From assembly GCA_963920705.1 (NCBI GenBank), contig OY987237.1:10880601-10944600 (forward strand): 64,000 nt of DNA, in the 5' to 3' direction. The DNA is from Odiellus spinosus (taxonomy: Eukaryota; Arthropoda; Arachnida; Opiliones; Phalangiidae). The translations under genes and the position numbers were made by a program. Shown piece by piece: positions 30,549 to 43,432 of this stretch. The notes under the pieces are model-generated. The model saw only the letters and a list, made by a program, of their open reading frames with translations. It was not told the origin of the DNA and searched no databases. The first letter of the stretch is position 1; each line of letters opens with the position of its first letter.

Positions 30549-33252
30549 CGTTAATGACAGTTCTAGTTTTATTACAATGATGTTTAATGTAGTGTATAAA
30601 TGCACCGGAGCTTTCGGTAAATTGTCAACTACTTTTAAGTTGTACCGTACGGAATATTCAGTACGACGCGGGCTATCGACTTACTGGGAATTTTAAGTCA
30701 TCAGTGGGAGGGGCCCGGCGTTCATTCTAAAAGGATCTTATTAAGTCAGGAGGGATTTAAAATTAATTTTCCAGTCGTTTACGTCTGGTGCCATTCCCCT
30801 TTTTAGAACTGACAGGAATTAGGAGGACGCTAGATTCAATAAGGAGAAGGGTATACGAACGAGGCTTACCGTTAATTTAATATTAGAATTGCCGAAAAGT
30901 ATATATTGCAGCGAAATCCAAGGGATCACTTTAAGAAAGTAGGTAATATATATTCCTAACTTCCTCTTTCCGCTTCCCACTATATCTAAGACTATTATAG
31001 TTTGTCGCAATCTTGGAAAGAGCATAATTTCCCCATAGGAACTCCGCTTTATATACGCGGTTTTAATGATGTTCTTAAGTTGAAAAATACTATGGCTGAG
31101 GATATACGTTCCTGAACTAGAACACACTAGAAACTGCGGTTTTCCTATATAGAATCAAGAGTTACTCTCTAGAAAAAAAATATAAATTACATAATCGATT
31201 CCACCTCAAGTTGGCAACACTCAAAAGGCTGGGGTATCAAATATCCCTATTATTTGTTGACTTAGATATAGAAGGAACCTAGCATTGCGGGTACTATCAA
31301 CTATAGTCAAACTGGACAATATATAAATATAAAATATACAGGTAAGAGAAAGGCTATTCACTGTACGAACCATTTCAAGAAGGTTGTATATCCATTTCTC
31401 TTAAATTTATGTTAATTATATAAAACCCTCTTAATTAACAATAACCCTTTGGATTATCGACAACACTAAAATATAAATTCCAGGATAAAGATAATTACTT
31501 TCTAGTAGAAAGACAACATTTCAAAAATACGACAAAACTGTTAATCTGTTCAATTTATGTTTATTTGTTTTTATTTCATGAATGTTAGAAATTTAAAGAT
31601 ATAGTTTCTGGCTGAGTCTTTCCAGTCAACTCGTTTGAAACAGGCAAAGACAAATTAGCTACGTACCCTGGACTCAAATTGCGGTGATAGCTCCAGCGGA
31701 ACAAGAGAGAATTCTAGTAATGAGGGGGCTCTAAAATTTTGGGACTAAGATACGATTATAGCGCGACATTCAGGCTGGAATAACGAGCGATATTATCTAA
31801 GAACTCAAACTATCCGTCTTACCCTGCTGTTTGTCGTTAGTGGACGCTTATGAACGCCACGTTTTGTTATTAATATTTATCTATTAAGACAGGTGTCTAT
31901 TATTAATAATCCTAGGTGTCTTCGAACCATTTCTAGTAAACCGAGAAACGCGAGAATCGAATTTGAATGAGTTACCATTCTCTGGCGCAACATGTTTCTA
32001 TGTTTATTCGAGTATACCTTATAGAATTAATTAAAGGAAAGCCTGGATGATGAATTTTAGATTAAGATGATCGACCCCTGTAACTAAATAAGGTTGCTTT
32101 CTTGTTCCATACGTGTATTTCTTCATTCAAAGACAAAAGCTAAGAATCTAATATTCCACACGAATCCTAGCTCAATTTTATTTTGTTTCAGAAAAATTCC
32201 GCTTTATAAGCAAACCGTACAATGTATAATTTTTCAATTTTTCCAAGCCGGTTCGCTACCAGCCAATCACGTACGAGAGTGGTTTGGAAAAACTAATTTC
32301 ATTCCAGTGTGGTTTAATATTTTGTATTATAGTTTACCAAGTTCCGCTAGCGAACAAAGTTTTAGTCAGAGTCACATTAAAGGTGAATTTTTATCGATTC
32401 CAAAAAAAATGAGAATTGAAACATTTGGAAAATGTCTCTGCGAATTCACTATACTATCTCCACTTTAAGAGTGAAATAAAACCCTATATTTTGAATTTGA
32501 TACTCAAATTACTTTGAATTTACTTTTATATATAAACTGTAAAGTTGTTGAGAGCAGAAACTCAATTATAAAGAAAAGGAGCCTATATATTAGTGGGTGG
32601 AGCTATATATGTTACGTAACTTTGCTGAGAAAAATGGCTGGGTAAATATGAAACGACTCGCAGGCGGTTTTTGAGAAATGAAGTCTGTTACTCTACCAGA
32701 GGGAATATATGAACATCATTTTTAAAACTGAGTAGTCAATTTACTTTCAAATTGAGGAGTTTACATAATGGGAGAAGCTAAGGCGGATTAATACACAATA
32801 TTAAATTTCTTATAGGAAAAAAATAATCGTTACTAACTCTCCTTGAAGACGAGTAAAAGTTATTTACTGAATATTTTAACATTTACAATGGAGTTCGGTC
32901 AATGTTGCCTAGAGGAGTTGGTTCAATTGTATGAAATTCAAATAAGGCGTGAAAATAAAGTTTCTCGGGCTTTCTGTAAATTTATCTCTATAAACTCTGG
33001 GTTTAACTTAAGCCTTGGCAGTAATGTTTCTTTGCAGACTTTAAAAACGCGCGATCCAAAACTAGGCTCTAGAAACAAGTTATTTTTAATAGATTTAAAC
33101 TTTAAATATGCCTAAAAACATTATCAAAACCCGACAATTTCACGCCTACGTGCCTAGAATCAAAAGTAGGTTTATTTTGTTACGTGGATCTAATTTTTCC
33201 GCGTTTTCAGATTTTTGTTACAATTTTCCAGATTAGTATCTTAATTTCCTAT
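30549..33252. other. Intergenic, no gene supported
   Basis: It holds the family A fragment at 31825 and a 124-codon plus-strand frame (32094-32468, non-ATG start) of unknown meaning. The stretch around 33070-33115 resembles the left arm of family B (AACAAGTTATTTTTAATAG, TTTAAATATGCCT). Confidence 0.4.
31825..31910. repeat. MITE family A, right-arm fragment
   Basis: GTCGTTAGTGGACGCTTATG, AACGCCACGTTTTGTTA and ATTTATCTATTAAGA match the right arm of 1413-1726. The left arm is absent. Confidence 0.7.
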
Positions 33253-33380
33253 AGATCAGTTCGACGATAGAAAAGGGGTAGGCATCCTTCAGTATCAGGC
33301 GCGATGAACAGTATCATGCGCAGTGATAGCCTGGGGCTCATCCTGGATCCCTACCCCCTTTTCTACCGTCGAAGTGGTCT
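33253..33380. repeat. Palindromic element, 128 bp
   Basis: Arms of about 35 bp: AGATCAGTTCGACGATAG... on the left, and its imperfect reverse complement ending ...CGTCGAAGTGGTCT on the right. Both contain an AAAAGGGGTAGG-type block, and the loop is about 58 nt. Confidence 0.75.
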
Positions 33381-34019
33381 ATTATCTCCTTCTTCTAGTA
33401 TTATTACTGGTAAAAGAATTTGGAAAAACTTATTTCTTATTTTTTGTTATTTTCACTTGTTATTATCATTTATAGTAGGACCTATTCCACCTCGAAATGG
33501 CAATACGAGTGAAGCAATAGGCTATTAGTTAACTCTATCTGAAAAAGAGTGTCTTGATTCGCGAGTACTACACAAGATCCAATATGGAATAGACTTTAGG
33601 GTCTGAAATACTTAGTTTGAGATTACGTTTGGAATTTTAAATTAGGGAACTGTACTTTCGCCGAAAGCGATTCTGAAACCCTTAAAAGAATGTCTGACCC
33701 CCTAAGTCTCTCCTCAAAGAGAGAATTAAGTAGTTACACAGGTCGCTTTTATTCCATTGCGTATATGCTCTCTAAGTTTTAAGTTTTCAATTAATATTAC
33801 CTATTTCTCATTTTATTCGAGAGCTGGCCTTAGATACTTATTACATTCGGCTATTTTAAGTTAATTATAATTCTTTTATAGTAGAATTGAGGCAATAAAA
33901 AGTTGGTTTTAAGTTTAATTTTAAGTGCATTTTAGGCCTAAAAGACCCTATTCGAGATTCTCAATTTACACAGAATTCACTGGCCGTTATTTGTTTCATC
34001 ATTTGCGTAATGACTGTGA

Positions 34020-34447
34020 AATTAAAGGGAGAATGTAACCTTAAAACACGTGATTTTTCTATCGATTCCTTATAGTTTAAATAGGCCTAATCCAACAGTA
34101 AAAACATTTACAAACAAATATTAAACTAGAAATAAATTTAAAACTTACCATGAAAATAGGCTTCGCTGGATTCATAGATATATTTTGAACTCCCCGTATA
34201 AGGACTAGCAACCAATGACATTGATCATCGAGATCCTGCATTCCCCGTATAAGATCCATCGATCAATGTCATTGGAGAGTTCAGGTGATCTCCATGAATC
34301 CAGTTAAGCCTATTTTCCGGGTAAGTTTTAAATTCATTTCTAGTTTAATATTTGTTTTTAAATTATTTTTACTGTTGGATTAGGCCATTTAAACGACAAG
34401 GAATCGATAAACAATCACTAGTTTTTAGTTGCATTCTCATTTTAAAG
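34020..34447. mobile_element. MITE family B, complete copy
   Basis: The best-preserved copy. Left arm AAAGGGAGAATGTAACC... to CCTAATCCAACAGTAAAAA; right arm TTTTTACTGTTGGATTAGG... to GCATTCTCATTTTAAA. An inner pair ATGAAAATAGGCTTCGCTGG and the Family B ACCAATGACATTGATCAT / GATCAATGTCATTGG core give a four-armed palindromic layout. The two open frames inside are element sequence. Confidence 0.88.
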
Positions 34448-36273
34448 CTGGATGAACAGAGAAGTCGCGTAGACATTTCCCAAATTTTTATAACCAACAT
34501 AGTGCAAATCAACGTTTCGCGCGATTCGAATACAAGCGCGTTTCAAACTTATGCGCTCATAGAAACGCTCGAAAACTGGTCTGTGTAGATCTAGCTCTGC
34601 TTACTTTCGGTGTGGATGAAATACACAATCTAAGTGCCCCCCACCCCCACGACTTTCAAGCGACTTCAGTGTGCATAAGCCTCAAGTTAGCCTACTGCGT
34701 AGCATAAGGTAAATATCTTTTAAATTGAGAACCTCAACTATAAGACATGAAATTGAATAGTATAAGAAACGAGTTTCATTACTTCATGATGTCTTTAAAT
34801 TTATATAAGAATTCTTAAAAACTGAGAGATCAAGCCACACATTGTAAAGACTTTTTGAATTCATTAACACGAGTAAAAACAAGAGAGCTGGAGGTTTTTG
34901 CAGGATAAAATTAATTAGAAACAAGTATTAATTCCTTCATTAAAATACTAAGAGTGAAGTGAAGCTCAAAGACAATTTTCGAGGGAAAGGCTAATTAAAC
35001 GTACGTGTAATCCGAAACACTATTTAGGGTGTTAATTTAAATGAACTTAGCCGCCTTAGACTTAATACCACGGAGGTCCCCCTTCCCATATATTCTCTTT
35101 TCATAAAAGGGTTAGTAACACTTTTAAAACTGAAATAATTTGGGCTAGAAGTAAATGAAGTCAAAGGGTATAAGATTACAATTAGAAAAAGGATTTGACA
35201 TATCCCTATTGAGATATGTCAATAATTTATCTTTATCAAATAAAAGTAACCTGTTTTGTTATTTTTTCCCTTAAAACTTTCAACTTTAATTAATCGGGCA
35301 ACTACCTCTTTAATTCTAAGCCGGATTTACCCCTGTAACTGTATTTTAGCTCCTCACCGAAACAAAGCTTTATATGAAAAAGCACCTATGGTTTCGAGGA
35401 ACTATTTTTGTTCTAAGGGATTTAGTATATAAGTATCCCAACGCCATTGTATCACGCGTGTTGTAAACTCAAACTGATTTTCACAATATTATTACAAGTA
35501 TACTGAAGTAGAGGTTTTAGATAATGAGAGTACTTATTTACCCACGAGTAAGCCAACACACAATCCAATATACATGTTTCATGACGTATAATTTCTAGTG
35601 GCCAATAGCTACCCAGTGCGTGGAAGCTATAGGCTATCTTTAAGTAAACGGATTCGATTGTTAGCCAATTATTCGGTCTGCAGGACGCGAAGGAAAGGCC
35701 TTTAGGCTCAATTCCTTGGCCTTGTCTCATTTGTTTCTATTCCCACTATTAGCTGACGAGTGATAATTCTAATTTTTTCTGAAGTGGAATCAAATTATTT
35801 TAAATTGCGATTGCTTAATCAGATTTTAGATCTGGAAGATTTGAAGGGAAACCTTGAATCTATAAGCGAATATTGGAGTGTTCAGTATCACTCAATCGAT
35901 GCTCGGGGATGGACATAAAAAAAACCCTAGAAGTTTAAATACATTCTAATTAGAACAATAAAACCCCTTTGCCTAAAATATAACATTAACACTGGCGGAT
36001 TAAAACAGCTAGTAAATCATTGTAAGCAAACAACTCCAATGTCTATATAGGTTTGTTCCTATAATTGAATCGAGGTTCGGTGGTCTGTACTAAAGTTAGG
36101 CCGAGGCTAGAAAATTAGTTTCCACTCTATTTCCCACGTATATCGTATTGGAAATCAATTTAACAAATTTTCTACATAAAGAAAAATCTTTATACAACGT
36201 ATAGTAAGAGTGTAATGATGGATGATCGGTTTTATTTTGACACAGTGGCCGAAAAGAGCGCGATGCTTGGATC
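34448..36273. other. Intergenic upstream of the 36274 gene
   Basis: Contains a C-rich run at about 34636-34648 and a small hairpin GACATATC / GATATGTC near 35198-35220. No gene is seen; the 92-codon minus-strand frame at 35452-35730 has no domain. An in-frame TGA at about 36238 closes the frame upstream of the next gene. Confidence 0.5.
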
Positions 36274-38018
36274 ATGAGCCGTTATCGCCCTCTAGCGCGA
36301 AGAAGCGTAATCGATGGAATTGCCAAAGCCTCACCGCCTGCAGAGTCCGCCGTTGCCTCCGCCGTCAAAAGCGAAGGCCATCATTATCGTACTTCCAGCG
36401 CCCCGCCTCATCAGGATGAACCACCCCCATCGGTGGCTTCGTTACAGAGCGAGCCGGCCAGTACCACGACGGAGGTACCCTTCTACTTGCTGGCCAAGCG
36501 ACCCCAAATCGTTCTTATGCGCAACCTCAGTCCCGAAGAACGAGCTAAAGTCATCGACGAATATTACCAGAACTACGATGTCATGACCGGATTGAGAATC
36601 GCCGCCACACTCGGTGGTCTAATCACCCTTTTCACCCTCTTCCTCTTTTACAAGAGCAAGTGCAAATCCTATAAGGAAGCTGACCTCAGTCCCATTAGCG
36701 ATGACACCTCAACGCCAGGTATGAAAAAACTCTTGTTTGGACTCTTATCTCCACTCAAATCTCGAATAAACTAACAATGTAAGTGTGAGAAATACGTAAT
36801 AAAAGTTTAGAACTAATTCCCAATATGTAGTTAACTAACTTTCTGTAGCCTAACGCTATTATGAAACCGAAACTTTGGCAGGTTAGTTATAACAAACTTC
36901 TTCAGTGATTTAAACTCTTCCTCGAGATGTTTAGGAGGAACGAATTAATGCGGCAGTGTTAGTCCCAAATCCCAAAATTTCTCCTGTCGAGGCCCTTCCC
37001 ATATCGATATTTACGCCTGGGTTTGTTTGCGTAGATAGATACGTTACTGTTAATTTTGTGGAATACGTTATCAACTGTCTGTTTTAGTTATGTATCCAAA
37101 CTTCAAAGATGGTCTAACCAACAAGAAAAAACCTAGTCGTAAAATGCCCCGTAAGTACGCGGTTATTAAGGTGAATTTTCTAAGTAAATGTGAGCAAGCA
37201 ATTTAGTTTGGCAAGTTCATACTTTAACAAAACTATTAATCAGTCAAAGAATGATGAGCGTAAAAGAAACTACAGGTTATTGTATTGCGCGTGAGAATGG
37301 TCACTTCCTTATCCGCTTAACCGAGGCTCTTGACCTCAAGATCCCATACAGGTTACGCGTGACCACTAACTATATTTTATAGTCGAGCGGAAGTGTCGAG
37401 CGGTTAACACCCACCCGGAAGCACGCACGCGCGCGAATTCTCTCAATATAATGACGTTTCTTTACGATTTCAGGTTCGTTTAAAGTGGTCGCCCTGCAGG
37501 GAGCTCTCGAATCAAACCTTATGAATCAAGCGCCGTGTAGTTCGACATATCAAGATCCCTACTACCTTCCACCCGAACGAGAAGATTTCCCGCGACACAA
37601 ACGTCATTACCACAATTATCGTCACCGAAATTCAAATTCGGGAGTCGCGTACCCGCCGGAAACGATTTTAAACCCTTCGTACGGTGGCCAAAACGCGAAT
37701 ACGACGACATTAAGTACGCCTTCCACTTCCTCCAATTCCGTGACCTCGACAAACGTGACTTCCGCGGAAGTGAACGTCATTTCCCCCGAACAACGCCATC
37801 GAAACTCTTCCGTCAGTTTGACCAAACGCGGAGTCAGTCCCGGACCGTACCAACAGACTTCGGTGGAGAGTGAAAATCCGGAACCCTCCACCTCTTCCTA
37901 CCAAGGTTCGGCTGGTTCCGATTGGGCCAAAGAGATCGTCATCTCCAAGAGACATCTGTGGGTACAATACCGACCCAATAACGACTCCTCCGACGGTGCC
38001 AAGTCGGAGGATGTCTGA
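36274..38018 (+). CDS. Single-pass membrane protein with Ser/Thr-rich tail (2 exons)
   Basis: Exon 1 is 36274-36718 and exon 2 is 37474-38018. The donor is CCAG|GTATGA and the acceptor TTTACGATTTCAG. One base left from exon 1 plus two from exon 2 make GGT (Gly149), so the frame joins exactly: 990 nt, 329 aa. The start is the first ATG after an in-frame TGA. Residues 1-65 are Ala/Ser/Pro/His-rich and probably disordered. Residues 66-104 (VPFYLLAKRPQIV, then an acidic-basic LSPEERAKVIDEYYQ helix) look conserved-type. Residues 105-126 form one membrane helix, followed by KSKCKSYK. The 200-residue tail is rich in Ser, Thr, Asn, Tyr and Pro, ending SKRHLWVQYRP then an acidic terminus. By positive charge after the helix the tail is probably cytoplasmic. 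I do not recognise the family. GC content and codon use stand out from the surrounding AT-rich DNA. Confidence 0.88.
36899..37010. repeat. Diverged family D fragment in the intron
   Basis: GTGATTTAAACTCTTCCTCG and a later CCCAAAATTTCTCC follow the order seen in 3003-3262 (GTGATTTGGACTCTTCCTCG ... CCGGAATTTCTCC). Similarity is patchy, so this is tentative. Confidence 0.4.
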
Positions 38019-40017
38019 TTTCACCAATTATAGGCGAGGACAATCCACCCGCTCTTAACTTCCGCGATCATATTGTTAACGTTTTATATATAGTTACGGA
38101 AAAGTTCCCCCACACGCGTTACACCGTCCGGATGTAAATGACTTTAAAGAGATTGGGATGTTACGTTCAATCGCGTATAAATTATAAATAGATTCGATGA
38201 TTAAATAGGCGCCCTAGATTCGAACCGAATCATTCTACTAACCCAGTATAAACACTATAGCACCGAGCTTCTCTCGTATTTTTGTCAAAACACCAATCGA
38301 TAGAAAATTTAAAATCCATATCAGTAGAATCATAAACTTCGCATCTATTAAAATTAAAGGCGTAGTCTCATTTAGAAAATATTTTAGTAGAAGTCAATTT
38401 CAAAAGTAGTCCATTACGTCAAAATCAGTCAAAAAATAAGAAAGTTATTAATTTGTAAAGTTCTTTAAAAATATAGAAATTGGCAAGTGCGGAATTTTTC
38501 CACTTCATTTTTAATGAAATATATAAAAATCGGGGCATGGAATTAATATTGCAAGTGTAGAAATAAGTTTGACGTCGCAGTGGAATACTAATTTCAGTTT
38601 AGACACGAGAATCTAACTACAATTATCACGATCCAATTTTGGAGTAATTGGGCTCATTTTAAAAAATAAATGATAACCAAAATGTAAATTACAATGAGAC
38701 TAGCTCATTAACAAATATACCATTGGAAATAGCTTAAAACTCCCTATCGATTGATGTTAGTGTCGAGATAATGGGCTAGATAGACAATCCATTTTAAAAT
38801 CGACGTACAACATAGAAGATATTTATCAAATTTCAGAAATTCAGTTAAGAGTGACATGTCCCTTTGAGGCGCGTTAGCTTTTAAAGTAGACACGCATCCT
38901 AGCTCAATTCGGGCCTCGTCAAAATGTAAAAACAGCCATGGGAATTTATTCAATTCTTGAAAATGAAATGAACGACGCCATAAATGAGTCAGCTTGTTTG
39001 CCTACTTCAACAGTGAAAGGCAAGAATGCGAAATACACAATATTTTATATTTCTGACGTGTTTTTCACGTGACTTCGTCAGGATTGTATATCTAGCTCAA
39101 TTAACGCTTTATCTACGGTCAAGACTGACCATTGTACAAAGATATTGACATTAAAATAGCTAAATGAATGCATCAAACTTATCATTATTCCGAACGTGAC
39201 GTCTTAAACTCGAGAGAAACATTTACTCCTGGCGTTTGTATACGAAACAAAAAACAAACGCGGCGGCGATACGTTTTAAGAAAAACGCGAAAATTAGAAT
39301 ATAATAAATTATAACGAAAATAAATGTGTATATAAATAAATTGGGAACCAAAAGTTCTATACAAAGTCAAAAGAAGAAGAAAAAAAGCAATCAGTTATTC
39401 GTTGATTGTTGTATAAATTATTATATAAAAATATATATGGAGAGCTTATTAATTGTTAATCGTATAAATATATAAACACGTTTAAATGAAGAAGAAAAAA
39501 AAAAGATTATTATATAAAATGCAGAGAGTCGCACAAAAATGTTCTTATTAACGTAAAGCACGCTCAATAGCCCCGTCATGATTATTTTTTACCAATTATA
39601 TTAAATGGAAATGGGGCTGATGAGTCTTATTCACGAAGAAATAAAAATATGTTCGTGCCAAAATCCCTCGCAATCTTTATATCACATACACTAATATATA
39701 TCTAAATAATCTATAAGAACCGAAGCTTAAAGTCACGCCATATCGCGTGGCAGACTTCGATTGGTTGCGTTACACGCCCTAAACAAATAGGCTCCCTAAG
39801 TTAAAGAGTATTAAGTTAAAGAGGAGAGGATACTTTACATATTTTAGGATCGTGAGGCCGATAAAAAAAGGGAAAATAAGGTTAAAACTATTCCGTAGCT
39901 GTAACTTTGCATAATATTAACAATTATATTTATTTTTGTATGGGGGCTGATGTGTTTTATCACCTACGGCTATTTTGTCTCACTAGCAACTTCATGTTCC
40001 CACTCTTAGAGGTTACC
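38019..40017. other. 3' flank and intergenic, no further gene
   Basis: The first AATAAA after the stop is at 38665-38670, implying a 3' UTR of about 650 nt if used; earlier ATAAAT variants exist near 38180. The rest is A/T-rich with TATA runs near 39420-39470 and no exon-like signals. Confidence 0.45.
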
Positions 40018-40052
40018 CAGAGGTCGGTGGTTCAAATCCACCCTGCGATTCT
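40018..40052 (+). repeat. tRNA 3'-half-like fragment
   Basis: AGAGGTC, then T arm GGTGG-TTCAAAT-CCACC and CTGCGATT look like the 3' half of a tRNA with a perfect B box. The upstream sequence does not supply a matching acceptor strand or D arm, so this is a fragment or SINE remnant and not a gene. Confidence 0.4.
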
Positions 40053-42575
40053 ATCGAACCAAACATTCAGGGCCCTACGTCCCATTCAAATTTGGCTATT
40101 ACTTAAAGTTTTAATTTACTTATGGTATTATAATAATGAACACTGAAATTCAATTCAACTCTTGAACTTCTTTTCAAAAATTGACAGGTGATCGTAAAAG
40201 AACATGTTATAGAAATGGACTTACCATTTATTGAAGCTTCAACGGATGTCCTTAATAGTCTTTTGTAAATCACTCATTCTTAAATTTCATTCTTATAGCT
40301 GAAAGGCTTCAAAAGAAGATGCGATTGCGTTGGATCTCAATATGCAAATGGTGCGTGGAGTTAATTTCTTCCATATCATCCACAAGATCAGTACTCATTT
40401 TACCTAAACGTAAAAAAAAAGTTTAAATTAATTTCAAGGTAAGGGTTAATTTTTGAAGCGTAAAAGTTGACTGCTGTCTGAGTTTTTTTTTTTTTCTTAA
40501 ATTCCTTGCATACACTTAATTCACACAAACTCTTATGAACTTTGACTCTCTGAGTAAAGCTCAAAACGTGTGAACTTCCCAAGCGCTACCTCACCACAAG
40601 TTCGTTAGTGAATTCCATAGTCAACAACGCTAATTTGCGCTGTTTCACGAGAACTTGGAAGTATTTTAAAAGGGGTGAATGTTTTACTACGAAAATGTGT
40701 CTTAGTTAGAAGCAGAATCAAATTAAAATTAATTCATTTTCCTCTTCATCATCCCTTTAATTAATAGATTTCTGAAATTCTGCTCTTATCCATTGAGGCT
40801 TAACATTGTATATCAATCCCGCACCTTTTACCATTATGGAAATTCTTCTTGAATGAGATTATATTAATTAAATATTAAAGCCAAAACCAATACATGGGCA
40901 AACGTAATTTATGCTCGGTAACTATATCCACTAGGGCAAAATTGATTAAACCTTAAAAAAATAATATAAAACCTTAAAAAATAGGGTGAAGTGGGGGGTT
41001 TGTTGAAAAATGATCCGTGGCTTCGCTTCTTCGCTGACTATACAGCTTTATATACTTATATATGATCTAAATTGGGAAGATGATGTTTGCTTCGAGAGAG
41101 TTGCCTAGGTTACCGCGGTATAGGCGGAATAAAAAAGAGAATTGGAAAGTATATTGCGAGGTAGAGAAAGACCGAAAAGCTTCAAAACAGAAAGATAAGG
41201 TATAGCACGGCCGCCGGGTGTTGCTTAAAGGTCAAAAAGAGGTCACATTGACTGTTATGATAAGTAATATACCATTGTTTTAAGTATTTCTCAATAAACA
41301 TGATGAAAGTGTATTTATTTAAAAAATATGAAAAATAAAGGCTTTGAAATGTAAGCTGAATCATAACTTAAAGATTCTTTCGATAATCCTCTTCCCCTCC
41401 CCCCCCCCCGCGGTCTCGACAAAAGGAAACCCCTTCTAATATACTGTATTGTACGCAAACTCTCCTATATACGTGACAACAAGAAGAAAGTCTGTATAAT
41501 AAATATTATATGCCTAGTTATAAATGAGTCATATTGAGATTTCTTGGCGTATGAAGATTGAAGCCCTATGAGTGATAGAAGGAAGTCTGATTTTGACGCA
41601 CCATAAACGTCTCAGTAACTAAGTAAAATTAGTGACCTGTACAAGTGAATCTTTCACACAAAACTTCTTGATCATGGTGGTAACATAGAGATTAAAATTT
41701 CTAGAATACGTTACTAAGAACTTAGCCGCACCTATTTCACTTGAGCCCATTAATCGACTTAAAAGATATCCTTAAATTGTCGTTAGGCCGGTGGCCTGAA
41801 AAGTTCTACTCGAGTCAATTTCTCCGTTACCTTAAGATATTAGGAGGATCCATAATTCTACGTTTTGAAAATTATTTTTACGGTGAACTCTTTCAACACT
41901 TTGGATTTTATTGTGGTCGATATATTGACCAAATTGTAGGGAGGTTTATTGACCCAAGAAACCATTTTAACTGAGCGTGCCTAAGAAGGAGATCTAATTA
42001 CAAAACGTTGACGCAAACTATTCACATTCAATTGGTCCATATTTTTGTAGCCGGGAAAACAAACCAAATCTATATAGATGTACACAGCATTATAGAAAAT
42101 ATAGCAATAGCTAGGCATTGAGCAGCCGATAAAAATAGCAAAGACTAAATAATAGGCTTGGCACTGAACTGATCTTCGGCAATTGAATAGACCCATGTTT
42201 GAATTGGAACAGCTAACAAAGTTTATATTTCTTTTACTATATTTTTTTTATGACAGCATCATCATCATCATCATCATCGTCGTAAACTGGGGAAGCTTCT
42301 GGCCTTCTTATAGAGGCACGTGTCCTTTATTTAGACCTACGGGATTTGCTTTCCGGCGCGAGTTGCTTCCCCTCGGTCCTGTCACACGCATTCCCTTCAT
42401 ACAGTCTCTTCCTGTCACTTATGATTGATCTCTAATAGCGCCAAGAACTAATACATAAAGCTTGAAAATGTACAAAAGGGATCATAGGTTTCCATGAAGT
42501 CGTTGTTTTAAAAAAGATTGCTTTGTCATCTTCTATTAGGACGTTCCACATTTTGGCTATAGCCAATTTCGCGCT
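40053..42575. other. Intergenic, no gene supported
   Basis: Contains a T run near 40482-40495, a C run near 41399-41409, and a (CAT)n run at about 42256-42280. Open frames are short and without domains. Confidence 0.45.
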
Positions 42576-42747
42576 TAGAGATCGGGGTTTGGACAAGAAA
42601 ATTTCTGATTATTTTATCTTTATTCATAACTTAAAATTTTTCGAGAAAAGTCTATGATAAATCCAATGTAATCGCGAATAATTTTCCGATTATCTTTTTA
42701 TGATTAACTGATAGTTGTGGATTATTTTGTCCAAACCCCGATCTCTA
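42576..42747. mobile_element. hAT-like MITE family C, intact with 8-bp target duplication
   Basis: The element begins TAGAGATCGGGGTTTGG and ends CCAAACCCCGATCTCTA, a perfect inverted repeat of about 22 bp. It is flanked by TTCGCGCT at 42568-42575 and again at 42748-42755. An 8-bp target duplication with TAG/CTA-type ends is the hallmark of hAT elements. At 172 bp it has no coding capacity and needs a transposase from elsewhere. Confidence 0.92.
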
Positions 42748-42890
42748 TTCGCGCTATTGTCATGCATAGATTTCTAAAATTATCGTAATTTTTAGAGTAT
42801 ATGGTGGGTAACAAATGGAACATCTCGAAACCTCGATACAACTCATTCTTCCTACTTTCTCGGGTTTTCCAAATTAGTTCTTGCTCGCGT

Positions 42891-43243
42891 CTAAAAAGAT
42901 AAATAGTTTCGTCGTTCGTTCCGTCTAAATATCAACGCGACAGCGCAAAAAGGCGCCACGTAGCCTAAGATGCGCGAAGTACCAACAAAGAAACAAGGAA
43001 AAGTTACGTAAATGCGACCAAAAAGACAATCGATAACGGGTAACGTATCGTTGGGAATTAACGTAAAACCTAAATCGAAGCACCCAAGAACAATGAGAAA
43101 AAAAGCTATTCTGACGGCAGCTTGGCGCCAAGTAGTTATACAATTTAGAATGAATAATTGACCAAGGTCTAACAGCGACTTCTGTAATTTCATATATTCG
43201 GACGATTTAATCACTAAGGTTCGGTATAGAGTGAGGGAAAGGG
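42891..43243 (-). other. Open frame with hydrophobic segments, uncertain
   Basis: About 107 codons are open from a GTG, or 100 from an internal ATG (YMKLQKS). Two hydrophobic stretches could be membrane helices, followed by a basic FRRNERRN end. A second minus frame is also open here, the DNA is T-rich on this strand, and two family C elements flank it (42576 and 43299). In DNA of this composition a few such frames are expected by chance. Possibly a last exon with acceptor ACCGAACCTTAG; unproven. Confidence 0.2.
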
Positions 43244-43298
43244 TGCTAAGCTATCCAATGTCTTTATGTACCCGGATTTTACGAATTTTTTAAAGATA

Positions 43299-43432
43299 GA
43301 GGTTAGCGTTTGAAGAAGATTATTGTATATTTATACATAATAGAGATAATTATCTACGGCAATTCTATGATAAATCAAATGTAATCGAAATATAAATTAA
43401 CTGACTCGCAATTGGTGGACGTCTTAATCATC
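43299..43432. mobile_element. hAT-like MITE family C, decayed copy
   Basis: TAGCGTTTGAAGAAGAT at the left and CTATGATAAATCAAATGTAATCG inside match the family. The right terminus is lost near ATTGGTGGACG. Confidence 0.6.

Noticed and set aside
32094-32468. 124-codon plus frame with LPSSASEQSFSQ, faintly like a hAT transposase C-terminus
   Set aside because: Starts at a non-ATG codon, lacks the other hAT C-terminal features, and the resemblance is one short motif; too weak to call a transposase remnant.
38200-38260. Possible tRNA from GGTTCGAATCTAGG on the minus strand
   Set aside because: B-box-like word only; no matching D arm or acceptor.
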